NCBI GenBank assembly: GCA_004010535.1
Contig: RQYE01000007.1
Location: 62,001-126,000, forward strand
Direction: 5' to 3'
DNA from: Coriobacteriales bacterium OH1046
GTDB taxonomy: Bacteria; Actinomycetota; Coriobacteriia; Coriobacteriales; Atopobiaceae
Length of the DNA: 64,000 nt
A program made the position numbers and the translations under genes. Shown here in pieces: positions 13,937 to 21,284 of the stretch. The notes beneath the pieces were generated by a model that made no database searches, had not been told where the DNA came from, and saw nothing but the letters and a program-made list of their open reading frames with translations. The stretch's first letter is position 1. Every line of letters begins with the position of its first letter.

Positions 13937-14572
13937 ATGCCGAATCCCGACAGCAGGCAGAGGTTCGCGAACCTCGACCATGGCAGGGGGGGCCCCGAGG
14001 GCTCCGACCAGGCGGAGGGGGCCGGAGAGGACCGGGATCAGGGCGGGGAGGACGAACCCGACGTCGATCCGGAGCCGGAGAAGAAGTACTCCGACGCCGA
14101 CCTCGACGCCATACTGCAGCAGAAGATGGCCCGCGAGCGCAAGAAGATCGAGAGGCAGGTCCGCGAATCCATCGCCAAGGAGAGCGAGGAGGCCGAGACC
14201 GAGGCCAAGAAGCTCGAGGGCATGACCGAGCTGCAGCGAGCCCAGCACGAGGCCCGCATGCTCCGCGCCGAGAACGAGGCGCTCAAGGCCGAGCAGAATC
14301 TCGGCGAGCAGATGGCCATCGCGCGCCGCGAGCTCTCGGAGGCGGGTATCTCGATGGGCGACGACCTGCTCTCGATGTTCGTCGCCGCCGAGGCCGAGAG
14401 GACCGCGACGGCGATAGACCGGATCAAGGAGCTGTGGCCCAAGGCCATCAACGAGGCGGTCCAGCGCGAGCTCAAGCGCACGCCGCCCGAGGCCGAGCGC
14501 AGGGGGGGCGGCAAGTCCTACGGCGCGTCCTTCGCGGACAGGTACAACAAGCAGATGAACGGAGGCAAATAG
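13937..14572 (+). CDS. capsid scaffold protein (DUF4355-like)
   Basis: The 211-residue protein is very acidic at its N-terminus (about residues 15-50, rich in D/E/G). It then forms a long charged coiled-coil region (LDAILQQKMARERKKIERQV and following, about 55-135), and ends with a basic GGGKSYGASFADRYNKQMN tail. This layout and its place before the decoration and capsid genes match DUF4355-type phage scaffolds, which guide prohead assembly and then leave the head. GGAGGAAGG precedes the ATG at 13937. Confidence 0.75.
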   Translation: MPNPDSRQRFANLDHGRGGPEGSDQAEGAGEDRDQGGEDEPDVDPEPEKKYSDADLDAILQQKMARERKKIERQVRESIAKESEEAETEAKKLEGMTELQRAQHEARMLRAENEALKAEQNLGEQMAIARRELSEAGISMGDDLLSMFVAAEAERTATAIDRIKELWPKAINEAVQRELKRTPPEAERRGGGKSYGASFADRYNKQMNGGK

Positions 14573-14574
14573 CA

Positions 14575-14898
14575 ATGGCTTTCAACAAGGTAACCGGCTA
14601 CGGCGAGTCCGAGAACATCGTCGAATCAGAGATCGGCCTCGTCGTGAAGACCCGCCAGGCGGCCAAGTCCATGGCATCCGACGAGGACGGGCGCAAGGTC
14701 ATCAAGGCCGGGACGCTCTTCGCCAACCCGGGGGATCCCAACGACATCGGCATCTTCCTCGCCGACACCGACATGACCGATTACGACAAGCTGCCCGTCG
14801 CGGTGATCGTGGCCGGGCGCGTCAAGAAGGACAAGGTTGCGAGCACCGTGACCGCCAAGGCGGCGGAGCTCAAGGCCCTCGGCCTCTACCTCGTCTAG
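14575..14898 (+). CDS. putative head decoration protein
   Basis: The 107-residue protein (MAFNKVTGYGESENIVESEI...) is mostly predicted beta strands and lies two bases after the scaffold gene and just before the major capsid gene. Small proteins at this position often decorate and stabilise the capsid lattice. I see no specific motif, so the call rests on gene order and length. Confidence 0.45.
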   Translation: MAFNKVTGYGESENIVESEIGLVVKTRQAAKSMASDEDGRKVIKAGTLFANPGDPNDIGIFLADTDMTDYDKLPVAVIVAGRVKKDKVASTVTAKAAELKALGLYLV

Positions 14899-14914
14899 AG
14901 AAAGGAGACATGGA

Positions 14915-15970
14915 ATGCCCACGCTTTCCAACCTCATCGACAACCGCGAGCTCCTGGAGTTCTCCCAGAACCTCAGCGTCGCGCGCAGCTACACCGGCTC
15001 GCGGCTGTTCCCCGACCGCAAGACGCAGTACATCGAGCAGGAATACAGCCGCCTGTGCGAGAACGGGAACCTCCCGATCTCGGCGACCGTCCATGCGTTC
15101 GACTCCGAGGCCCGCATCGGGAGCCGCGTGCCGTTCGAGAAGGTGACGATCGAGGAGCTCCTCATCAAGGAGAAGATCAACCTCACCGAGCAGGTTCGCC
15201 GCATCACGCGCGGACTCAGCATGAGCGCGGATGCGGTGCGGGAGTACGTCTTCGACGACGTAGCCCGCATGGCCGAGCGCGTCATCACCCGCGTCGAGCG
15301 CGCCAAGATGGACGCCGTCTCCAAGGGGAAGTTCACCATCAAGGAGAACAACCTGGACCTCGAAGTCGACTACCGCATCCCCGCCGAGAACTTCGTCACC
15401 TCCGATTGGGATGATGCGGGGGCCGACATCCTGGGCGACGTCCGGAAATGGCGCGACCTCGCAGCCGACAAGGGATCCGCGCCGAACACCGCCATCGCCT
15501 CGGATGCGGCAGTCGCCAAGATCGCGCGCAACGCCGCGATCCAGAAGGCCATCTTCGGGAGCTCCGCCGTCGGCGTCCTCCCGTCGCTCGAGCGCATCAA
15601 CGCGCTCTTCATGGACCAGTTCGGGATCGCCATCCAGACCGACGAGGACCGCTACGGCGACATCTCGACCGCCGACGGCAAGGTGACCGTCAAGCAGAAG
15701 CGTTTCTTCCCCAAGAACGCCTTCGTGCTGCTCTCCACGGGCGCTGACGGGGCAGTCGGAACCGGCCTGTGGGGCGTCACCCCCGAGGAGGAGGAGCAGG
15801 GCGGCGCGTTCGACACCAAGCGCCAGCAGCAGTTCGTCACCGTGACGACCTGGGACACCCCCGATCCCGTGACCACGTGGACCAAGGCGTCCGGCCTGTT
15901 CGTCCCGGTCCTCCCCGACACCAACGGGCACGTCATCGCCACCATCGCCACTGCCGGTTCCGAGGGCTAG
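14915..15970 (+). CDS. major capsid protein (lambda gpE-like)
   Basis: The 351-residue protein starts MPTLSNLIDNRELLEFSQNL, with FPDRKTQYIEQEY near residue 32. The central helical region VREYVFDDVARMAERV and C-terminal beta-rich segment fit the capsid protein E family (HK97 fold). It assembles the icosahedral shell. An AGAAAGGAGA ribosome binding site lies upstream. Order scaffold, decoration, capsid, connectors is canonical for siphophages. Confidence 0.8.
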   Translation: MPTLSNLIDNRELLEFSQNLSVARSYTGSRLFPDRKTQYIEQEYSRLCENGNLPISATVHAFDSEARIGSRVPFEKVTIEELLIKEKINLTEQVRRITRGLSMSADAVREYVFDDVARMAERVITRVERAKMDAVSKGKFTIKENNLDLEVDYRIPAENFVTSDWDDAGADILGDVRKWRDLAADKGSAPNTAIASDAAVAKIARNAAIQKAIFGSSAVGVLPSLERINALFMDQFGIAIQTDEDRYGDISTADGKVTVKQKRFFPKNAFVLLSTGADGAVGTGLWGVTPEEEEQGGAFDTKRQQQFVTVTTWDTPDPVTTWTKASGLFVPVLPDTNGHVIATIATAGSEG

Positions 15971-16356
15971 TGGACCTCGGCGACCTCGCCGGGCGCGTGA
16001 GGCTCCGGTACCTTCCCGGGGAGCACGTTCCCGATGGCGATGTGATCGAGGAGATGGTCCGTACGGTCATCGACCGCCTGACGATCCGCATGGACGCCGA
16101 TGGGAGCCTGCCCGACGCGGCGGGCTCCATCGTGGTCGATGCGGCCATGAAGGCGCTGCGCCTCCGTGGGTTCGAGGGCAGCACGTCCGAATCGGCAGCG
16201 GACGGCGGCTCGGTGTCGAACTCGTTCATCGACGACATCCTCTCGGCCTACTCAGCCGACCTGGATGCGTTGAGGCGCATGATCCACCGATCGGGCATCA
16301 GGTTCATGGGCGGGCGGCCACGGCACGCCGGGCATCCGAGGCGGCGGTCCCGATGA
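15970..16356 (+). CDS. head-tail adaptor (gp15/connector-like)
   Basis: Translation probably starts at the GTG at 15970, overlapping the last base of the capsid stop. The 128-residue product begins VDLGDLAGRVRLRYLPGEHV and is helical in its first half, with a basic C-terminus (RPRHAGHPRRRSR). Position directly after the capsid gene and four-base overlap with the next connector gene suggest the ring that docks to the portal. The evidence is mainly synteny. Confidence 0.5.
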   Translation: MDLGDLAGRVRLRYLPGEHVPDGDVIEEMVRTVIDRLTIRMDADGSLPDAAGSIVVDAAMKALRLRGFEGSTSESAADGGSVSNSFIDDILSAYSADLDALRRMIHRSGIRFMGGRPRHAGHPRRRSR

Positions 16357-16679
16357 GATGGTACGAGGCCGTCCTCCACGAGTCCGTGCAGACCGGCACC
16401 GACGTGCTGGGAAACCCCGTCTACGAGCTCAGGGGCACCGACCGCGCGATCCTCGTGCGGACGGCCCCGAGGGGCGCGGTCCGGAACCGCACCGAGGGGA
16501 ACCAATTCAGCGTCGAGGAGCGTACGCTCATCACCTGCGCGGCGGCAGAGGCGATCGAGGGGGCCGCCGCCATCGAGGTCGGCGGCGTCCTCTACGACAT
16601 CGTCGGGATCTCCTCGAGGGAGGGCCCGATATCGCTGCGCGCGAGGAGGTGCAAGGGCGGTGGGCTTCCGGATTGTTGA
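16353..16679 (+). CDS. head closure / stopper protein (SPP1 gp16-like)
   Basis: The 108-residue, beta-rich protein starts MRWYEAVLHESVQTGTDVLG and ends YDIVGISSREGPISLRARRC plus a short tail. That is the usual look of head-closure proteins, which plug the connector after packaging. Overlaps with both neighbours fit the connector cluster. The assignment is by order and general character. Confidence 0.55.
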   Translation: MRWYEAVLHESVQTGTDVLGNPVYELRGTDRAILVRTAPRGAVRNRTEGNQFSVEERTLITCAAAEAIEGAAAIEVGGVLYDIVGISSREGPISLRARRCKGGGLPDC

Positions 16680-16998
16680 CGAGGACGGGCTCGCCGCCGA
16701 GCTGCATCGGCTCTCCCATCTCCGCTTCGACGCGGTTATCCTCAAGAACATGGCCCAGATATACAACCGGGGCAAGGCGGACGGCGGCACGCCCGTGGAC
16801 ACGGGCGAGCTGAGGCTGTCGCTCTCCCACGAGGGCGATACCGTCGGATACGCGAAATCCTACGCACCGCACGTCGAGTACGGCCACAGGCTGGTCGGAG
16901 GTGGGTACGTCGAGGGGCAACGTTTCCTGAAGCGCAACGTCGATGCCCAGCGGCCCATCTTCGCGGAGGACCTGCGCAGGCAGTTGAGGAGGTTCTGA
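16660..16998 (+). CDS. HK97 gp10-like tail-joining protein
   Basis: The 112-residue product is read from the GTG at 16660 after GAGGAGG. It contains DGGTPVDTGELRLSLSH and SYAPHVEYGHRLVGG, the typical signature of HK97 gp10 family proteins (PVDTGxLR, then the YAxxVEYG motif), and ends FLKRNVDAQRPIFAEDLRRQ. Members cap or complete the tail at the head-tail joint. Confidence 0.8.
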   Translation: MGFRIVDEDGLAAELHRLSHLRFDAVILKNMAQIYNRGKADGGTPVDTGELRLSLSHEGDTVGYAKSYAPHVEYGHRLVGGGYVEGQRFLKRNVDAQRPIFAEDLRRQLRRF

Positions 16999-16999
16999 C

Positions 17000-17413
17000 A
17001 TGCTCAAGAGGCTCAGCATCGCGGGATTCCTCGGATGCCTGATAACCGCCATAGCGGAGAGGACCGGCATCCCGTGCTACGACAGCCCGGAAGACAAGGA
17101 ATCGCCGTTCTACAGCGTGCAGCTGGTCCGCAGCGAGCCGGCAGACACCAAGACCATGTACGTGGACGTCTACAGCGTGTGGGTGCACTGCATCAGCGAG
17201 CCCGTGAGGCCGCGCTACTCGAACGCCCCGGTGCTCGAGCTCGTCCAGGCCCTCGAGGAGGCCATGTCCGACGGGCTGGCGCTTCCGGAGCCGCACCTGC
17301 TGTACCGGCAGGTATACGATGGGATGCAGACCCTCAAGATGGACGAGACGGGGGAGGGGCACGCAGTGCTCTCCTTCGCGTTCCACGTCTGCTACGGCTT
17401 CCGCTGCAAGTAA
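17000..17413 (+). CDS. tail completion / terminator protein
   Basis: The 137-residue protein (MLKRLSIAGFLGCLITAIAE...) has a beta-rich middle (YSVQLVRSEPADTKTMYVDV) and a C-terminal FAFHVCYGF strand. It sits between the gp10-like and tail tube genes, the standard place of SPP1 gp17-type tail completion proteins, which end tube polymerisation and join the tail to the connector. The stop lies in a small tandem repeat (17411-17446). Confidence 0.55.
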   Translation: MLKRLSIAGFLGCLITAIAERTGIPCYDSPEDKESPFYSVQLVRSEPADTKTMYVDVYSVWVHCISEPVRPRYSNAPVLELVQALEEAMSDGLALPEPHLLYRQVYDGMQTLKMDETGEGHAVLSFAFHVCYGFRCK

Positions 17414-17446
17414 CCCCCATAGACAACGTAACCCCAATAGACAACG
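17411..17446 (+). repeat. 18-bp tandem duplication
   Basis: Two adjacent 18-base units (TAACCCCCATAGACAACG and TAACCCCAATAGACAACG) differ by one base. The first includes the stop codon of the tail completion gene. It separates that stop from the ribosome binding site of the tail tube gene. Replication slippage is the likely origin. Confidence 0.8.
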
Positions 17447-17461
17447 AACGGGAGGCATCGA

Positions 17462-18016
17462 ATGCCCGAACCTACCAACATCCTCAACGGATGCGATTTC
17501 GACGCCGCCACCGCCAAGGCGCTGAGCGGCAAGGACATCATCGCCATGGTCACGAACGCGGCTGGCACCAAGCTGCTCGCCGTCTCGGGCCAGCAGGGAC
17601 TCGAATTCAACCTATCGGCGGAGTCCACCGAGGCCAAGGCGACCAAGGACGATGCCGTCGGCGGATGGACCCTCCGATTCCACGGCTCCAAGAGCTGGGA
17701 CGCCTCGATCGACGGCCTCTACAGCCCGACTGACGAGGCGACGCAGATGGTCGCGTCGGCACTCGCGAACGACGAGTACCTGTGCCTCAAGATATGCAGG
17801 CGCAAGGCCATCGTCGGTGGCGTCGAGTACCAACCCCTGCGCATGGGGCTCGCGCTCGTCAGCTCGGACAACTTCTCGGCTCCGAGCGACGACAACGCAA
17901 CCTACTCGATGAAGTTCGACGGCACCGGCAAGCCGTGGCTGTACGAGACGGCCACCCAGGAGGAGCGCGATGCGGCCAAGTTCACCATCACGGCAGCGAC
18001 GGGCGGCGAGGGATAG
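17462..18016 (+). CDS. major tail (tube) protein
   Basis: The 184-residue protein begins MPEPTNILNGCDFDAATAKA. The central part reads LEFNLSAESTEAKATKDDAV, then GGWTLRFHGSKSWDASIDGL, the strand pattern of TP901-1/phi13-type tail tube proteins (a test for modification followed by a W-rich loop). A GGGAGG site precedes the ATG. It forms stacked hexameric rings around the tape measure. Position before the G/GT chaperone genes is canonical. Confidence 0.8.
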   Translation: MPEPTNILNGCDFDAATAKALSGKDIIAMVTNAAGTKLLAVSGQQGLEFNLSAESTEAKATKDDAVGGWTLRFHGSKSWDASIDGLYSPTDEATQMVASALANDEYLCLKICRRKAIVGGVEYQPLRMGLALVSSDNFSAPSDDNATYSMKFDGTGKPWLYETATQEERDAAKFTITAATGGEG

Positions 18017-18026
18017 GAGGAGGGCC

Positions 18027-18410
18027 ATGGACTATACCGCATTCGACGGCGGCATGGAGCCCGCCGACCACACCCCGGAAGACCCCATGACGGGGGAGGA
18101 CCTCGCCCCCGCGACCTTCGACGTGCTCGGGAGGACCTACGAGATCTCCCTGACGAAGGCCCGGATCGACCTCTACGAGCAGCGACACAGGCCGATCATG
18201 GCCTCCTTCATCCAGAACGGCGGGGCCTTCTCCGCAGCTGAGCTGGAGGCGATACTGGCCTACGGGCTGCGGGTCGAGGGCGGGCCCTTCGTGAACCCGA
18301 AGCGCGGCATGGAGATGGCCGGCCAGCTCATGCAGTCCAACGGATACCTAGCCGTGCTCACGGCGGTCATGGATGCGCTGCAGCGGGACTGCGGTTTTTT
18401 ATTCCGGTGA
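18027..18410 (+). CDS. tail assembly chaperone G
   Basis: The 127-residue protein starts MDYTAFDGGMEPADHTPEDP and includes TFDVLGRTYEISLTKARIDL, typical of Gram-positive phage tail assembly chaperones that coat the tape measure during assembly. Its last codons carry a TTTTTTA heptamer phased for a -1 slip, so a fraction of ribosomes would continue into the next ORF to make a GT fusion. Without slipping it ends FLFR* four codons later. Confidence 0.8.
   Translation: MDYTAFDGGMEPADHTPEDPMTGEDLAPATFDVLGRTYEISLTKARIDLYEQRHRPIMASFIQNGGAFSAAELEAILAYGLRVEGGPFVNPKRGMEMAGQLMQSNGYLAVLTAVMDALQRDCGFLFR
18395..18401 (+). promoter_or_regulatory. programmed -1 ribosomal frameshift site (TTTTTTA)
   Basis: In the G frame the codons are GGT TTT TTA, so the heptamer T-TTT-TTA follows the X-XXY-YYZ rule exactly. 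A -1 slip avoids the TGA at 18408-18410 and continues in the frame of the downstream ORF (FIPVSAEDSLRLL...). Such slippage is conserved in siphophage tail chaperone genes. No clear stimulatory stem was checked. Confidence 0.85.
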
Positions 18411-18826
18411 GCGCGGAGGACTCCCTGCGCCTGCTGACGGACTACGAGTACTTCGAGATGGAGCCGGGGCCCGACCTCGACGACGAGGCGGTGCGGCTCT
18501 GGCGCAACCAGATCGACTACGCGTACTTCGCGGCCAACCTCGGCTGGGACTACGGGCAGTACGGGAGCTGCACGCCGGTGCAGCTCCTGTTCATACGCAA
18601 GGAGATCGAGAACAGGACCGTCCGCGAGTCGAACCTGCTCAAGGATGCGGTGCAGGTGGCGGTCGCCAACTGCCTCGGGAAGCGCAAATCGAGCCTCTGG
18701 AAGAGGAGATCGCGCGTGCGCGTCGATCCCGCCATGCCCATCGCCGAGATAGAGGCGATACAGGAGCAGCTGGCGCGGGCCGCGCCATGGACGCCATGGC
18801 AGGGGGGAGGTGCCGAAGTTGGCTGA
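18407..18826 (+). CDS. tail assembly chaperone T domain (made as GT fusion)
   Basis: This ORF lies in the -1 frame relative to G and overlaps it. It contains DSLRLLTDYEYFEMEPGPDL and a basic, Lys/Arg-rich region near the end (GKRKSSLWKRRSRVRVD). Translation most likely comes from frameshifting at 18395, giving a fusion of about 265 residues (18027-18826). Independent initiation from the GTG at 18407 lacks a convincing ribosome binding site. The T part recruits tail tube subunits to the tape measure in lambda-like systems. Confidence 0.75.
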   Translation: MSAEDSLRLLTDYEYFEMEPGPDLDDEAVRLWRNQIDYAYFAANLGWDYGQYGSCTPVQLLFIRKEIENRTVRESNLLKDAVQVAVANCLGKRKSSLWKRRSRVRVDPAMPIAEIEAIQEQLARAAPWTPWQGGGAEVG

Positions 18827-21278
18827 CTACGTGCTCAGCGCGAAGGGGACCTACGACGGGTCCGGCTTCGACGGCGGCATAGCCGAGAGCCAATCGAGGC
18901 TCGGGTCGTTCCTCGACCAGGCCAAGGCGGTCGGGCAGAAGGTCCAGGGCTTCCTCGGCACGGCCCTGGTGGGGGTCGCGGACGGCATCGCCGGGGCCAT
19001 AGGGGGCATCGGCGCGAGCGTCGCTGCGCTGGCCGCGACGGGCGGCATCAACAGGGCCCTCGCCATCGAGCAGGCCCGGTACAAGCTCGAGCAGATGGGC
19101 CTCGACGTCGAGTCGATAATGGCGAGCGCCCTGCAGTCCGTGAAGGGCACGAAGTTCGGGCTCGACGCCGCAGCGACGTCGGCCACCATCCTCGGCACGT
19201 CGGGCGTGGGTGCGGGGGAGGCCATGACGAGGGCGCTGGAGACGGCGGCGGGCATCGCCACGATCTCCGGGGACAGGATGGAGGACATCGCCGACATCAT
19301 GTCCAAGGTCGCTTCCAACGGCAAGCTGAGCGGCGAGCACCTGCTGTCCTTCTCGGCACGCGGCATCAACGCGCTGGACGCGCTGTCTCGGTACCTCGGG
19401 ATGGCGCAGTCCGACGTCAGGGATCTCGTGACCAAGGGCGAGATCGACTTCCAGACCTTCTCGGACGCGATGTACGCAGCGTTCGGGACCGCCGCCTCGA
19501 ACGCCAACGCCACGTTCCAGGGCGCGTGGGAGAACGTCCGGGCCGCGCTCTCGCGCATGGGCCTCGTGTTCGCCGATCCCGCGCTCGGCGGGCTCAAGGA
19601 CATATTCGCCGCGCTCATCCCGGTGATAGACTCGTTCACCGGCGCGCTCGCGCCGCTCGGGGATGCGTTCGCGTCCCTCATGGAGAAGGCGGTCCCCAAG
19701 GCGGTCGAATGGCTCGGGCGGCTGAGGGAGAGGCTGGACGGCCTCGGCGAGGGCGGGCTCATGAACCTCTCGGCGGGCGCGAAGGCAGCGGCGGCGGTCA
19801 TCGGCGTGCTCACGGTGGGCAGCTTGGGAGGGCTCATCTCCCAGATCCCCATAGTCGGCGGCGCGCTGGGCGGCCTTTTCGGCCTGCTCGGCAAGCTCGC
19901 CGCCCCGGTGGGGACGCTGGTGAAGTCGTTCGCCGGGATCCAGGGGGCGCTCGGCCCCGCGCTCGCCACGATGTCGGGGCCCATGGTGGCCGGGCTCGCG
20001 GCGGTCTCGGCGGTCATCGTGGGGCTCGTGGCGGCGTTCGGCTACCTCATGGCCACGAACGAGGATTTCCGCGCGACGATAGGTGGGCTGGTAGCCGATA
20101 TCGGCGGCACCCTCTCCCCATGCCTCGACGCGATCGCATCCATCATCCCGAGCATCCAGGCGGCCTTCGGTAGCCTCGTGAACATCGTGTCCGAGCTCGC
20201 CCCGGCCTTCCTGGGCCTGGTCGCGGCCATAGCCCCGGTCATCACGACGGTCGTCACGGCGCTCGCCCCCATCATCGGGACGGTCATCGAGATAGGCGGT
20301 CGGCTCCTGGAGCACATCGCATCCTTCCTCATACCGGCGATCAACGCGATTGCCGAGCTCATCGGGATCGTCATGCCGCAGATCCAGGGCATCATCACGG
20401 TCGCCTGCGCGGCCATCCAGGCGCTGATAGACGCGGTATGGCCCTTCATCGAGGCCGTCATCGTCGGGACGATGGAGGACATCCAGACGGATATCGGACC
20501 CTACTGGGATGCCATCAAATCGATCGTTGAGGCGGCGATGTCCGTCATCCAATCCCTCATCGATGCGGCGACCGCCGCCATCAGCGGAGACTGGGATGGA
20601 GCGTGGAACATCATCAAGACGACGTTCGAGGATATCTGGAGCTCGATCACCGAGACAGTGGGGACCCTATGGGAGGACGTCAAGAGCGCATTCTCCGACG
20701 GGGTGGAATCCATCATGTCCACGGTGGAGGGGATCCCCGACAAGATCATGGGGTTCTTCGCCGACGCCGGATCATGGCTCCTCGATGCGGGAGAGTCGAT
20801 CATGAACGGCTTGAAGGACGGAATCGAGAACGCCATCGGCTCGGTCACCGGTGCCGTCGAGGGCGCGCTCGGCGCGATCAGGGACTTCTTCCCCTTCTCG
20901 CCAGCCAAGGTAGGGCCCTTCTCGGGAAAGGGCTGGGTGCTCTACTCGGGCATGTCGATCATGGATGCGCTCGCAGAGGGTGCCGAGTCGAGATCCGGAA
21001 GGACCATGGAGGCCTACTCGAGCATCGCCGTGAGGCTGCGCGAATCCCTCGACATGGACGGGATCCCAGGTTACGGGACCGGATGGCAGAAGAGCCTCAC
21101 GCGGGACACCTACGGGAACGTGCGCTCGGGCAGCGGGGTCCGGGACGCGGTCGGCGGACCCCGCTACAACATCTACATCGACGGCGCGCGCGTCAACGAC
21201 GACGCGCATATCAGGGACAGCGTCAGGAACCTTCTCGTGGACCTCTCGGACAGGTACGCGATGGGCGAGAGGAAGTGA
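18819..21278 (+). CDS. tail tape measure protein
   Basis: The product is about 819 residues. It starts MADYVLSAKGTYDGSGFDGG from the TTG at 18819, 8 bases after GGGGGGAGG; the GTG at 18810 overlaps that site and is less likely. It has an N-terminal coiled region, a TP901-like core (QSVKGTKFGLDAAATSATIL, FSARGINALDALSRYLG), long hydrophobic Ala/Ile/Gly stretches (about residues 320-560) for membrane or tube insertion, and a C-terminal FFPFSPAKVGPFSGKGW. It sets tail length. The usual ratio of about 1.5 angstrom per residue would give a tail near 120 nm (inference). Confidence 0.9.
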   Translation: MADYVLSAKGTYDGSGFDGGIAESQSRLGSFLDQAKAVGQKVQGFLGTALVGVADGIAGAIGGIGASVAALAATGGINRALAIEQARYKLEQMGLDVESIMASALQSVKGTKFGLDAAATSATILGTSGVGAGEAMTRALETAAGIATISGDRMEDIADIMSKVASNGKLSGEHLLSFSARGINALDALSRYLGMAQSDVRDLVTKGEIDFQTFSDAMYAAFGTAASNANATFQGAWENVRAALSRMGLVFADPALGGLKDIFAALIPVIDSFTGALAPLGDAFASLMEKAVPKAVEWLGRLRERLDGLGEGGLMNLSAGAKAAAAVIGVLTVGSLGGLISQIPIVGGALGGLFGLLGKLAAPVGTLVKSFAGIQGALGPALATMSGPMVAGLAAVSAVIVGLVAAFGYLMATNEDFRATIGGLVADIGGTLSPCLDAIASIIPSIQAAFGSLVNIVSELAPAFLGLVAAIAPVITTVVTALAPIIGTVIEIGGRLLEHIASFLIPAINAIAELIGIVMPQIQGIITVACAAIQALIDAVWPFIEAVIVGTMEDIQTDIGPYWDAIKSIVEAAMSVIQSLIDAATAAISGDWDGAWNIIKTTFEDIWSSITETVGTLWEDVKSAFSDGVESIMSTVEGIPDKIMGFFADAGSWLLDAGESIMNGLKDGIENAIGSVTGAVEGALGAIRDFFPFSPAKVGPFSGKGWVLYSGMSIMDALAEGAESRSGRTMEAYSSIAVRLRESLDMDGIPGYGTGWQKSLTRDTYGNVRSGSGVRDAVGGPRYNIYIDGARVNDDAHIRDSVRNLLVDLSDRYAMGERK

Positions 21279-21284
21279 TGCGGC

